Positions 8,063 to 15,497 are shown, counted from the stretch's first letter. The stretch: DNA of 64,000 nt from Nocardia crassostreae (GCF_001613405.1 NZ_BDCH01000006.1:169465-233464); one strand, 5' to 3'. Notes: generated by a model not told the origin, from the sequence alone. Numbers and translations are program-made.

Positions 8063-8210
8063 GTCCCGCCTCCGGTCGTTCGTCATCGTCTCTGGTGTCG
8101 TCTTCGGGTTGGAACAGCTCCAGGTACACGCCGGAGTCGTCGTCTTCGCCGTAGGCGTTGGTTTCCAGAAAGCCGCCGGGGAACTCGTAGATTCTTCGCT
8201 GATAAGCCAT
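8052..8210 (-). CDS. small acidic protein in the resolvase-like operon
   Basis: A 52-residue protein starting at ATG 8210 (MAYQRRIYEFPGGFLETNAY), rich in Asp/Glu in its second half (GEDDDSGVYLELFQPEDD). The start lies 1 base after the stop of an upstream small frame and its end overlaps the resolvase-like gene, so translation is probably coupled. Not recognised. Acidic small proteins of this kind in mobile elements may mimic DNA or act as adaptors, but nothing here proves that. Confidence 0.6.
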   Translation of the reverse strand: MAYQRRIYEFPGGFLETNAYGEDDDSGVYLELFQPEDDTRDDDERPEAGHAV

Positions 8211-8211
8211 C

Positions 8212-8340
8212 TCAGCCCCGTTCTCGTCGTCGGCTGTTCTTGGTGCCAGACGGCTCATTGGCCTGGTCCAGGGCATCGGCGAAGCGCACCATAAGCGCAA
8301 TGGACGGCATCGGGACCGTCCACGCGGTGAAGCGGTACAT
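8212..8340 (-). CDS. possible 42-residue first gene of the minus-strand operon
   Basis: The frame from ATG 8340 (MYRFTAWTVPMPSIALMVRF...) to TGA 8212-8214 ends one base before the next start, which argues for translation. A second overlapping minus frame (8255-8473, MAGDLASKQTFGTG...) ends in ATAMETGNVPL just where this one begins, one base out of register, so the two could be halves of a single frameshifted ~85-residue protein. Not recognised. Low certainty on which frame is used. Confidence 0.4.
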   Translation of the reverse strand: MYRFTAWTVPMPSIALMVRFADALDQANEPSGTKNSRRRERG

Positions 8341-8582
8341 TCCCGGTTTCCATTGCGGTAGCTAGCGCTTCACGATCTCTCCCCGGCAGACGGCCCACGT
8401 TGGCAAGGCAGTCCGGGACCGAGACGACTGCACCCGTCCCGAACGTCTGCTTCGACGCTAGATCTCCGGCCAATCAGGGCGCGACAATGTTGCTCCAGAT
8501 TGCTCAGATTCATATCCAGTCTTGGGCTTCACCTGGGAGGATGAGTGAGTCCGACAGCTACATTGAGCAAGGAATGACTCAT

Positions 8583-8912
8583 ATGAAGGTTCGGCTACTT
8601 GGCGGACCTACAGGGGGCAACGGCTCACCTCGGATATGGGCAACCGACCGTGGTACGGACCTCATCCAGGGCTGGCCGACCAGCGAGCCGCATTGCATCG
8701 AGGTCCCACATCAACTACTCGGATATCTAGAACTCGGCACGTTCCTCCGGGCGGAGCTTCGTGACAGCGGCATGGGTACCTTCACTCTCGAAGGACGACC
8801 CGTGACCGATTCGGAAGCGTTGGCCACCATGGCGATTCCCGCGCACGAGACCGTGATCGAAGTTGACGTTGTGAAAGCGAGCTACCCGTATGCTCTATCG
8901 ACCCAAGTTTGA
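8583..8912 (+). CDS. small IEVPH/IEIPH-motif protein, first gene of DUF6879-DUF5753 module (copy A)
   Basis: A 109-residue protein. It is clearly homologous to the product of 24160-24495: both have GSP near residue 17, IE(V/I)PH(Q/R)LL followed by YLE-GT, then GTF-LEG-PVTD and AL. ATG 8583 is chosen because AAGGA precedes it by 9 bases and because it aligns with the paralogue start; ATG 8541 is in frame, but its GGGAGG is adjacent to the codon. The stop overlaps the DUF6879 gene by 23 bases. The family is not recognised. Its position, where DUF397-type small proteins often accompany DUF5753 regulators, suggests an accessory or antagonist of the regulator (inference). Confidence 0.75.
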   Translation: MKVRLLGGPTGGNGSPRIWATDRGTDLIQGWPTSEPHCIEVPHQLLGYLELGTFLRAELRDSGMGTFTLEGRPVTDSEALATMAIPAHETVIEVDVVKASYPYALSTQV

Positions 8913-9408
8913 TGACCTTTACCGCACCTACGCACGAGCCTTCCACCTCGAAGTTCAGGACTCCTACGGGGTGGCCTCCGAGAACGAGCAGCTGCAACGG
9001 TTCCTGGCGGGTGAGCCGACCAGCTATCCGGAGGATTGGCAGCAGTGGGACGCGTTCGTGAAGGAGGTAACCGACGCAGGAACCAGCATCCAACGGCTAC
9101 GTGTTGTGACTGAACCCCACACCGATTACACCCGGTTTCTGCTGCACCACACCGACCGTAACGTTGCGGCCGGTGAGCAGGTCCGCTATCTGCCACGTCA
9201 CCAGGTGAGCGACGACGCGTACACCGTCGATGATTGGTGGCTGTTCGATGACACCGTTCTGGCGTTTTCGATCTTCACTCCCGAAGGCGAATGGGCCGGA
9301 GGGGCGATAACCGAAGATCCAGTGTTGGTGTCCCGCTGTGTCGAGGTGCGTGACCGTTTGTGGCCGTTGGGCATTGAGTTCGAGACCTACCTCCGTGCCC
9401 AAGGTTGA
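8890..9408 (+). CDS. DUF6879 family protein (module copy A)
   Basis: A 172-residue protein with the signatures AFHLEVQDSY (~residues 16-25), RVVTEPHTDYTRF (~74-86) and DDWWLFDD (~115-122), which identify the DUF6879 family, often encoded beside XRE-DUF5753 regulators in actinobacteria. The same three signatures occur in the product of 23658-24179. No catalytic motif is evident. The conserved acidic and aromatic residues suggest a protein-interaction or ligand-binding fold. It overlaps the small gene upstream and the regulator downstream, so the three are made together. Confidence 0.8.
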   Translation: MLYRPKFDDLYRTYARAFHLEVQDSYGVASENEQLQRFLAGEPTSYPEDWQQWDAFVKEVTDAGTSIQRLRVVTEPHTDYTRFLLHHTDRNVAAGEQVRYLPRHQVSDDAYTVDDWWLFDDTVLAFSIFTPEGEWAGGAITEDPVLVSRCVEVRDRLWPLGIEFETYLRAQG

Positions 9409-10234
9409 CGATGCCCGGCTAGCACTCGGGGTTCGTCTTCGCGAACTCCGAGTGTCCGCGCGTATGACCGGCCGGGCGCTGGCTTCTGCAGCGGGCTGGG
9501 AGCCGTCGAAGGTCTCCAAGATCGAACACGGCAAACAGCTGCCGTCCGAGGACGATCTAGCCACATGGTGTCAGCTCACGGACAACAACCTGGCATTGCC
9601 CGACCTGACGGCAACCCTGAGAAACGTAGCCGCCGCCTACCTGGAGTGGCGACGCATCGCAGCTACCGGACATGCACGCCGCCAGCGACAGAGCATCCAG
9701 ATCGAAGGGGCGGCGGGACTCGTACGCGGATTCGACGCCCTGATACCACCAGGTCTTTTGCAGACCCGCGACTATGCCGAGGCGGTGCTCAGCCGATGCA
9801 TTCGGTTCCTGGGCGGCCCCGACGACATCAGCGAGGCCCTAGAGGCGCATATGCAGCGCCAACGAGTCCTGCACGAAGGTGTAGGCCGATTCCATTTCCT
9901 CATCGGTGAGCCAGCGTTGTACACGTCGATCGGTGACGATGAGATCCGACGCGCCCAGCTTCAGCGCATCATTGACTCGATGAGCCTGCCTCGACTTCTG
10001 ATCGGCGTGGTTCCCAGCACAGCCGAATTCTTCTACGAGACAACGAACTTCCTGTTCTATGACACGAAACTTGTTCAGGTCGAGACTATCAGCGCCGAAC
10101 TGTCGATCAGGCAGCCGCGAGAGCTGGTGCTGTACGAACGGGCATTCAAGGCGTTGGCTGATCAGTCGGCCTACGGAGATGATGCTCGCGTCTTGATTCG
10201 CAAGGCTCGCGAGATACGTCCCGAACGAGCCTGA
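9395..10234 (+). CDS. XRE-family regulator with DUF5753 domain (module copy A)
   Basis: A 279-residue protein starting at GTG 9395 (VPKVDDARLALGVRLRELR), overlapping the DUF6879 gene by 14 bases. Residues ~10-60 form an XRE helix-turn-helix (MTGRALASAAGWEPSKVSKI, EHGKQLPS). Residues ~95-270 are the DUF5753 ligand/effector domain (PPGLLQTRDYAEAVL, RFHFLIGEPALYT, ELVLYERAFKAL). This is the WhiJ/Scr1 architecture of actinobacterial developmental regulators (family knowledge). It probably controls its own operon. The regulator at 22813-23658 has the same design and the same type of overlapping start. Confidence 0.85.
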   Translation: MPKVDDARLALGVRLRELRVSARMTGRALASAAGWEPSKVSKIEHGKQLPSEDDLATWCQLTDNNLALPDLTATLRNVAAAYLEWRRIAATGHARRQRQSIQIEGAAGLVRGFDALIPPGLLQTRDYAEAVLSRCIRFLGGPDDISEALEAHMQRQRVLHEGVGRFHFLIGEPALYTSIGDDEIRRAQLQRIIDSMSLPRLLIGVVPSTAEFFYETTNFLFYDTKLVQVETISAELSIRQPRELVLYERAFKALADQSAYGDDARVLIRKAREIRPERA

Positions 10235-10550
10235 GCCTGGATCGATGCGACCAGAAAGACTCAACTCGGATACCCATACTGAAGGTGCATCTGGTCATTC
10301 GCCGGACAAGTACCGGTGGTTTCTATTCCGCAGTCCTTGGAGTTCTGGGTCAATGCTAATTCGACATAACTCGAAGTTGTTGTGATTTATCGCAGAACGT
10401 CTTGTCTACTCTTTCGTGGGGATGCTATCAATGAAGTTGGGGCCGTAGATGGCGCGTACGAGCTAGCGCATCCGGCATTCCCGATTCATATTCTCTGAGC
10501 CATGGACGATTCCGTGGCCTTTTCATGCCCTCAGCTTCCCGAAGGAACTC
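10235..10550. other. intergenic stretch, no gene seen
   Basis: This 316-base, relatively AT-rich stretch has no convincing reading frame. A hairpin GCCATGG / CCGTGGC followed by CTTTTC at about 10500-10525 could terminate the upstream module. The remainder presumably holds the promoter for the small-protein cluster that follows. Confidence 0.4.
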
Positions 10551-11051
10551 TTGCAGCAAAACTATGTCTTGAACGAGGTAGACGAACCGCGGTCGCACTC
10601 ATATCCCCAGCGCTTCAGAGGCCGGCGGAATCCGCAGCTGTCCGATCTGGTTCGCAGCGCCCATGGGTTCACCGTGGAATCCGTGGGGCGTCGTGGCGAG
10701 ATTCCTACTGAGTGCATCTACTGTGGTGGGCCGCTGCCGCTGGATCGGTCGGGGGAATGGTATTGCGAGTTCGGCGAGACCGGCCCGGACGGCGAGCGAC
10801 TTCCCTTGACGCCCGGATATGAGCCCGCGTGTAGTTGCAACTGGTGCCTGATACGAACCGCAGGTATCCGAAAGAGAGGCGGTCAGCCGAGGGTATGCGG
10901 ATCGCTCGCATGCAGGCGGAAGCTGCGAAACGCTCGGCAACGACGGTACCGGCAGCGACTCAAGTCGCAAAACTATGACGTAAACCACGGAAGGTTGGGT
11001 GGCTGCAGCGTGCGAAATGTAGACGTTGAATCACTAAAGGTAGAGCCGTGA
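10551..11051 (+). CDS. cysteine-rich, probably zinc-binding small protein
   Basis: A 166-residue protein starting at TTG 10551 with AAGGA 5 bases upstream. It contains CIYCGG (~58-63), CSCNWC (~97-102) and VCGSLACRRKLRNARQRRY (~118-136). The last resembles the zinc-finger plus basic helix of 'CxxxCRxxxRRxR' phage proteins. The spacing of cysteines suggests one or two zinc sites and the basic tail suggests nucleic-acid binding. The N-terminal 50 residues look less protein-like, so the true start may be later. Not recognised. Followed by a terminator. Confidence 0.5.
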   Translation: MQQNYVLNEVDEPRSHSYPQRFRGRRNPQLSDLVRSAHGFTVESVGRRGEIPTECIYCGGPLPLDRSGEWYCEFGETGPDGERLPLTPGYEPACSCNWCLIRTAGIRKRGGQPRVCGSLACRRKLRNARQRRYRQRLKSQNYDVNHGRLGGCSVRNVDVESLKVEP

Positions 11052-11075
11052 GAAGGTAACCGCCGAATCCGAAGA

Positions 11076-11103
11076 GCCCCGGGATCATTTCCGGGGCCTT
11101 TTG
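11076..11103 (+). terminator. Rho-independent terminator
   Basis: GCCCCGG and CCGGGGC form a stem around GATCATTT and are followed by CTTTTGTTT. It closes the transcript of the Cys-rich gene at 10551-11051. Confidence 0.7.
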
Positions 11104-11154
11104 TTTGCGGTTCTTCGATGGACGATGCCCGGACAACCACGAGAGGAACCGAGC

Positions 11155-11331
11155 ATGGCGACCCTATACAACTGTGGACACCCTCGAACCGTCGAGAACA
11201 CGCTTCTGGAATACGGATACCCGAGGTGCCGCGAATGCAAGCGCGCAGCTTCCCGCCGCTATAAGCGGCGCAAGCGAGCCGAGTTCATATCCGAACACGG
11301 TCACTGGAGTACGAATCCCAACGCTGTGTAG
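11155..11331 (+). CDS. small zinc-ribbon-like protein
   Basis: A 58-residue protein starting at ATG 11155 with GAGAGGAA upstream. NCGH near the N-terminus and PRCRECKR at ~27-34 supply four potential zinc ligands, followed by a very basic segment (RRYKRRKRAEF). Such mini zinc-ribbons with basic tails are common just upstream of HNH nucleases in actinophages. DNA binding is likely; the role is unknown. Confidence 0.6.
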   Translation: MATLYNCGHPRTVENTLLEYGYPRCRECKRAASRRYKRRKRAEFISEHGHWSTNPNAV

Positions 11332-11362
11332 GCGGAAGACGACCAATGAAAGGACGACTGAA

Positions 11363-11551
11363 CTGAACAGGACGAAGCCCACCGAAGCCGAGATCCGTGC
11401 CCGATTCGAGGCATGGATGGAAAAGCACAGGGCGTACGACAACGCCGTTCGTGTCAGGGGCGGACAGCTCTGGTCGGAGGACTACGAGAAGCGTTACGAA
11501 CTCTGGAAACGGCGCTATCAGCGCCCGGCGCCACCGGAGATCCCGGCGTGA
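11363..11551 (+). CDS. small hypothetical protein upstream of HNH gene
   Basis: About 62 residues, charged and helical (KPTEAEIRARFEAWMEKHRA, YEKRYELWKRRYQRPAPPE). No ATG or GTG fits at the front: CTG 11363 has AAAGGA 9 bases before it, and ATG 11414 would give a 45-residue form. The stop overlaps the GTG of the HNH gene (GTGA), which supports translation. Not recognised. Confidence 0.5.
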   Translation: MNRTKPTEAEIRARFEAWMEKHRAYDNAVRVRGGQLWSEDYEKRYELWKRRYQRPAPPEIPA

Positions 11552-11844
11552 ACTGGTCCACGTCCCAGCGACGTGAACACCTACCGCCGGATTGGCCTCG
11601 GCTGCGGTCGACGATCCTTCGCCGCGACGGTTATCGATGCAGGATCGGTGGACCCTGTTGCCTCGGCACAGCTACCGACGTGGACCACATCCACCGAGGC
11701 AATGACCATTCCCTGGCGAATCTCCGTGCTGCGTGTAGACGCTGCCATGCGCGGAAGTCCTCCGCAGAGGGCCACATCCGCAGAGCGGAGTTGCGAGCCC
11801 GCAGATACCGCCCTGCCGAGCGGCACCCCGGATCAACCCACTAG
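11548..11844 (+). CDS. HNH endonuclease
   Basis: A 98-residue protein starting at GTG 11548. It has the full HNH layout: WPRLRSTILRRDGYRCRI, C-rich linker, DVDHIHRGNDHSLANLRA and CRRCHARKSS. The catalytic His is in VDHI, the Asn in NLRAAC, and the final His in RCHARK, with four Cys for the structural zinc. In phages and satellites a small HNH nuclease works with the terminase in genome packaging and is encoded near the small terminase subunit, as here (2.2 kb downstream). It is translationally coupled to the gene before it. Confidence 0.85.
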   Translation: MNWSTSQRREHLPPDWPRLRSTILRRDGYRCRIGGPCCLGTATDVDHIHRGNDHSLANLRAACRRCHARKSSAEGHIRRAELRARRYRPAERHPGSTH

Positions 11845-11891
11845 CTGCCTAAACGGCTGCACGCCACCATTTCTCGAACGGAAGAACGTAC

Positions 11892-12680
11892 ATGCTCAAA
11901 TCCCCTGATCTCGCCCGTAGCCTCCGAAACCTCGTACAGGACATCCGCGCTCTCGGTATCGCCATCCCCAACGATCTCGACGAAGAGATCAAGCTCGTCC
12001 GGCAGCTCGGCGACGAAGAACGAACTGCTATCCAGGCAATCCAGGCCAAGCAAGCCCAACTCCGCACCGTGGCCGCGAAGGACTACACACAGACCCGTGG
12101 CGAGCTGATCGAGTTGCTGAATCTCGAAACCGCTCGGCGTGACAACGATTTCCGGCAGTTTGAGAACGACACAGTAGCCAACCGCATCGCTCGCTCTATG
12201 GCGCAGGCGGCAGACGACTTCCAATCCGGACTCGCAGACGTGTTCAACCAAGTTGTTGCCGACCATCGGCTCAACGAGAGCGCTGCCGATCTACCGAAAT
12301 TTGCGGATCGGCATCTCTCGGTTCTGAATCTCACCACGGCCCAGCACAATGCCGTCGAGGCGTGGAAGTTGGGAGCGGAAGCACTCCGGCCGATCTGGGG
12401 TGCGTTCGCCCGGCTGGGCACCTTCCTCGGCTACGAACTCGGCGCATCTAGCGAATATTCCGCCCAGCTCGACAACGCCTATGTACTCGGCGATGTCACC
12501 GAGCCCCAGCAAGCGCATCGTATGGCGCAGTACTTCAACTCGCTGTGGCACGGCACCGACTCGCACAAGCCGCTTCAGCCTCTCATGCCGTTCGTCTACG
12601 CCGCCTATGCCGGGGTGCCGCTGCGGCTGAAGACCCTGGACGTAGCAGCAGAACTTCGTCGCCAGATCCAGGCAGCGTGA
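11892..12680 (+). CDS. helical hypothetical protein of the element
   Basis: A 262-residue, mostly alpha-helical protein without membrane segments or signal peptide. The N-terminal ~100 residues have heptad-like spacing (LVQDIRALGIAIPNDLDEEI, then IQAIQAKQAQLRTVAAKDY) suggesting a coiled coil. The C-terminal half is less repetitive. It lies between the HNH nuclease and the small terminase, where phages sometimes keep scaffold- or head-assembly-type factors, but there is no recognised domain, so no function is assigned. Its stop overlaps the GTG of the next small gene. Confidence 0.65.
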   Translation: MLKSPDLARSLRNLVQDIRALGIAIPNDLDEEIKLVRQLGDEERTAIQAIQAKQAQLRTVAAKDYTQTRGELIELLNLETARRDNDFRQFENDTVANRIARSMAQAADDFQSGLADVFNQVVADHRLNESAADLPKFADRHLSVLNLTTAQHNAVEAWKLGAEALRPIWGAFARLGTFLGYELGASSEYSAQLDNAYVLGDVTEPQQAHRMAQYFNSLWHGTDSHKPLQPLMPFVYAAYAGVPLRLKTLDVAAELRRQIQAA

Positions 12681-12778
12681 CCGTATACGGAATTGTCCAT
12701 CCCGAGTTGAGGGCCCGCCAGCGGGCCAATTCTGTGGCCGAGATGTTCCGCCAACGGATGATGGACGCTGGCGGATAG
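12677..12778 (+). CDS. 33-residue small protein, translationally coupled
   Basis: GTG 12677 overlaps the preceding TGA (GTGA) and the frame reads VTVYGIVHPELRARQRANSV and then EMFRQRMMDAGG before TAG. A basic short helix is likely. Not recognised. The overlap is the main reason to believe it is made. Confidence 0.45.
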   Translation: MTVYGIVHPELRARQRANSVAEMFRQRMMDAGG

Positions 12779-12868
12779 GTGGACTGAAGGGGTTCAGGTG
12801 GTTCTCGCCGAGGTTGAGGGTGGTCCCTCGGCATTCCCCCTTCGGGCGAGATCACATGCGCGGGGCTA

Positions 12869-13612
12869 TTAGACCGGCTTCCATATGCCGATTCGACTGC
12901 TCTGGAACTGTCCTGCGCCCACCGGGATCGTGATGGTGATCTGTTGCGCCGAGCTGACGAAGTTGTTGTCCATTATGTCGCCAGACGGACTGGTGATTTC
13001 CCAGTAACCGTCCTTGATCACGGTGGCGCCTTCCTTCGGGACGGCACGGTAGGTGCCTGGCGGCATCTGGTCCGGGCCGTATCCGATGATGTATGTGCTG
13101 TCACCGAACCAACGCTCGATATCTCCTGACAGGTACCGCTGCATCGCCGCGTTCGCATTCTCATCGCACAGCAGCGGGAAGCCTGCCTGCAGCACTGCCG
13201 CGAGGTCCGGACTCGACTTGGTGTCCTTGGCCAATATGTGCTCGATCCACTGGGAGGGCGAGTTTGGTCGGTACTTGGTGTTGAAAATTCGCTTGCACTC
13301 CTCCAGTACCAAATATGACGGGTAGCGCAGGGGGTTCTTGTAGGCCGGATCGGTCAGGGGGAGCACGCTTCTACTTCCGTCGTAGATCTTCCACTTGTTC
13401 TCGTACACCAGCTTGTCGAGCTGGCCTCGTGGGTCATCGGGGAACGACACCGCAGGTGCCGCTTTGGTCGTTGTCGTGACAGCTTGCTGAGCCTGGGTCG
13501 TGACCGGAGTGATGAGAACTGGTGCGTTGGATCTCTTGGCGTTGTCGGAGGAGCACGCCGAAACGGCGAACGCGCATAGCAGCGCCATTGCCATGAGTGT
13601 ATGTCGCCTCAT
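12869..13612 (-). CDS. lipoprotein of unknown function
   Basis: A 247-residue protein with a classical lipoprotein signal: basic start (MRRHT), hydrophobic core LMAMALLCAFA and lipobox VSAC at ~17-20, so it should be acylated and anchored on the outer face of the membrane. A Thr-rich linker follows, then a globular domain. Near the C-terminus MPPGTYRAVP, GYWEI and DNNFVSSAQ resemble the repeated lipoprotein module seen in several Nocardia/Rhodococcus surface proteins. It is transcribed against the packaging-type genes, a typical place for a lysogenic-conversion (moron) gene. Confidence 0.7.
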   Translation of the reverse strand: MRRHTLMAMALLCAFAVSACSSDNAKRSNAPVLITPVTTQAQQAVTTTTKAAPAVSFPDDPRGQLDKLVYENKWKIYDGSRSVLPLTDPAYKNPLRYPSYLVLEECKRIFNTKYRPNSPSQWIEHILAKDTKSSPDLAAVLQAGFPLLCDENANAAMQRYLSGDIERWFGDSTYIIGYGPDQMPPGTYRAVPKEGATVIKDGYWEITSPSGDIMDNNFVSSAQQITITIPVGAGQFQSSRIGIWKPV

Positions 13613-14016
13613 CGTTTTTCGTTCTCCCCCTTGAGGTCTGGATGCAATCCAGGGTTTCGCAGTGCTGATGGATTATTGCAATAGCCTCGTTCAACCGTCC
13701 AGCTTTCAAGATGGACTATCTGTGCCCCTTAGCTCAGTTGGCAGAGCACACCGTTCAGCCGGTGAGGTCCTGATCGAGTCCGGGCAGGTTGGCAAATGGG
13801 AAGACGGTCCAGCCTTTCGGGGAGGCCAAGTATCCGAACCCTCGACACCCCAGCGGGATACGGTCGGCTATGGGCACCCAGGGGGTATAGCCCCATCCCC
13901 GGCATGCCTGGATCGGCCGGTACTGCGGCCACCCTCGCCGGAGCATCCCGAAACCCTCATTTTTCGCAATCGGCCCAGTTCGGGCCGTGTTTACCCCTGT
14001 TTGAACGGAGGTTTGA
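13613..14016. other. intergenic stretch with a tRNA-like sequence
   Basis: About 400 bases between the divergent lipoprotein and small-terminase genes. Apart from the tRNA-like segment at 13723-13792, no gene is convincing. ACGGAGG lies at 14004-14010, just before the ATG at 14017, and is its ribosome-binding site. Confidence 0.4.
13723..13792 (+). tRNA. degenerate tRNA-like sequence
   Basis: The 5' half is strongly tRNA-like: TTAGCTCAGTTGGCAGAGCA makes a perfect D-arm, and CACCG/CGGTG forms a 5-bp anticodon stem. The loop (TTCAGC) has only six bases, the T-arm (ATCGAGTCCGGG) has a mismatch, and the acceptor stem pairs poorly. It may be a decayed phage tRNA or a tRNA fragment used as a recombination relic. 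An anticodon cannot be assigned safely (CAG if the loop is read normally). Confidence 0.4.
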
Positions 14017-14421
14017 ATGCCCAAGAAGGCGTCCACCGTCCCGAGAGCCCCGCGCGGGCTCCGAGCCCACGGTTCCCGGCTGTGGCGTGAACTGCACGAA
14101 GTCTTCGACTTCTCCCAGGATCCGCACCGCGCCGCCGTGATTGAGGACATCTGCCGGACCGCTGATCTGATCGACCGTCTTCAGGCCGAGGTCGACAAGG
14201 GGGACCTCCGTGTCAAAGGGTCTCAAGGACAGCCTGTCTCGGCACCGGAGATTCCCGAGCTTCGGCTTCAACGCGAAGCGCTCGTGCGGATGCTCGCGCG
14301 CCTGGATCTACCGGAAACCGCCGAACAGCGCGAGGCGAAGACAGCTCGACTCACGGAGATTCGGCGTGATGCGGCCAAGTCGGCACGATTCAAGGTGGTG
14401 ACCGATGGTCACTCGGCGTAA
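14017..14421 (+). CDS. terS: phage terminase small subunit-like protein (P27-type)
   Basis: A 134-residue protein: PRAPRGLRAHGSRLWRELHE at ~9-28, then AVIEDICRTADLIDRL, KGSQGQPVSAPEIPELRLQR and LLARLDLP-like MLARLDLPE. This is the order of features in P27-family small terminases ('P..L...G..LW......Y......L...C...D', 'G......NP...LR'). It would recognise the packaging site. No large subunit is found anywhere in the element. Satellite elements use their own TerS to redirect a helper phage's packaging machinery (family knowledge), which fits this content. Confidence 0.75.
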   Translation: MPKKASTVPRAPRGLRAHGSRLWRELHEVFDFSQDPHRAAVIEDICRTADLIDRLQAEVDKGDLRVKGSQGQPVSAPEIPELRLQREALVRMLARLDLPETAEQREAKTARLTEIRRDAAKSARFKVVTDGHSA

Positions 14422-14659
14422 CGAGTCAACCGGCGGAGACCTGGGAGCCGTGCTGGAGCGGCTCCCGGATCAGTTCCGCGAACCAGAGGTCTGCGTGGGA
14501 TCGAATGCGGCGCTCCAGATTCGCGCATACGTCGCAGATCTCGACACCTGGCTATGCGAGGCAGGATTCCGGCGAACCTCGGCGCAAACGGTCATGGATG
14601 CACTCGGGCTGTCGGTCGCGGACTGGTACCGCATCGTGATGAGCGGAGGTGACCGGTGA
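14405..14659 (+). CDS. small hypothetical protein between terS and the head-tail gene
   Basis: An 84-residue protein starting at ATG 14405, overlapping terS by 17 bases and the next gene by 4 (GTGA). It contains RRTSAQTVMDALGLSVADWY, which could be a helix-turn-helix. Not recognised. Tight overlaps put it in the packaging-type operon. Confidence 0.55.
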   Translation: MVTRRNESTGGDLGAVLERLPDQFREPEVCVGSNAALQIRAYVADLDTWLCEAGFRRTSAQTVMDALGLSVADWYRIVMSGGDR

Positions 14660-14988
14660 GCCTGCTGGATCGTGGCAACGAAGAGGTGACTGCCTACACG
14701 ACCGAGACCATTACCGATGTGGACGGCAACACCATCACCCGACCGTCACGGGTCGGTGTGGTGGTGCGGGCCTCGGTGCAGCCGTTCGCTAGCACCGAGG
14801 ACAACGAACTCGGATTCACGACACGCGAGACCTATCGGCTCCGCATCGCACGCGGGTACTCCGTAGAACTGGGCGCACAGGCGCCGGTCGACTGGCGCGG
14901 CCAGCGCTGGTCCGTCATCGGTGAGCCGCTGCGGTTCAACGGTTCTCGCCGAACCGGGCGCCTCGAATATCTGATCGAACGGCGCTAG
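14656..14988 (+). CDS. head-to-tail stopper/connector-like phage protein
   Basis: A 110-residue protein rich in beta strands, with TETITDVDGNTITRPSRVGV, VQPFASTEDNELGFTTRETY and VDWRGQRWSVIGEPLRFNGS followed by RRTGRLEYLIER. This is the pattern of the small head-closure (stopper) proteins of actinophages, in which 'W.G..W.V.G.P..... ..R' and a C-terminal 'H.E..I.R' are typical. It would fit at the head-tail interface. No portal, capsid or tail genes accompany it, so any function would need a helper virion. Confidence 0.65.
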   Translation: MSLLDRGNEEVTAYTTETITDVDGNTITRPSRVGVVVRASVQPFASTEDNELGFTTRETYRLRIARGYSVELGAQAPVDWRGQRWSVIGEPLRFNGSRRTGRLEYLIERR

Positions 14989-15497
14989 CGGTTGCTGACA
15001 TGCACCGAGTTAGGGCTCGAACACACGTGAGTTGCTGCATGCTTGGACTTCTCCGCTGTCTTCCTTGCGCTCACAAGACAGGAGCGTGCGAGTTCGCGCG
15101 CATCTTGGATTTGCTTGTCGCTCGGCTTGTGGTCCGTCTCGACCCATTGCCCCATGACCAAGGTGACGTATCCGCGGGCCGCTTCGGCCGCTGCGGAGAA
15201 CTCGTATAGCTCCAGTTTCGCGGTGGCGACTTGAAGGTTCTGCACAGCATCCACCGCCCGCTGGTTGAACTGGTTGTATGGCTCTGAATCTGGCGCCGTC
15301 GCTCGTAGTACGTTCACCGTTGAGGCTGCTACCTCCAGCGCAGCAACAGTATTAAGAATCTGCTCGATCATCTGCGCCCGCTGTCCAGCTTGGCGCTGCG
15401 CTCTGACTGTCGTAAGGATGCCGACGTAAGCAACTGAGGCGGCTACGACCGCCAACGCTCCAGCGATCACAGTCGCGCCGGGCTGTGTCAGAGTCAT
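14985..15497 (-). CDS. membrane-anchored helical protein at the right end of the element
   Basis: A 170-residue protein starting at ATG 15497 (MTLTQPGATVIAGALAVVAA). One N-terminal membrane segment (~residues 8-30) is followed by a long charged helical region (QRQAGQRAQMIEQILNTVAA ...). This single-anchor plus coiled-coil layout is common among prophage 'moron' proteins. Not recognised. It converges on the head-tail gene with a 4-base overlap. Confidence 0.6.
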   Translation of the reverse strand: MTLTQPGATVIAGALAVVAASVAYVGILTTVRAQRQAGQRAQMIEQILNTVAALEVAASTVNVLRATAPDSEPYNQFNQRAVDAVQNLQVATAKLELYEFSAAAEAARGYVTLVMGQWVETDHKPSDKQIQDARELARSCLVSARKTAEKSKHAATHVCSSPNSVHVSNR

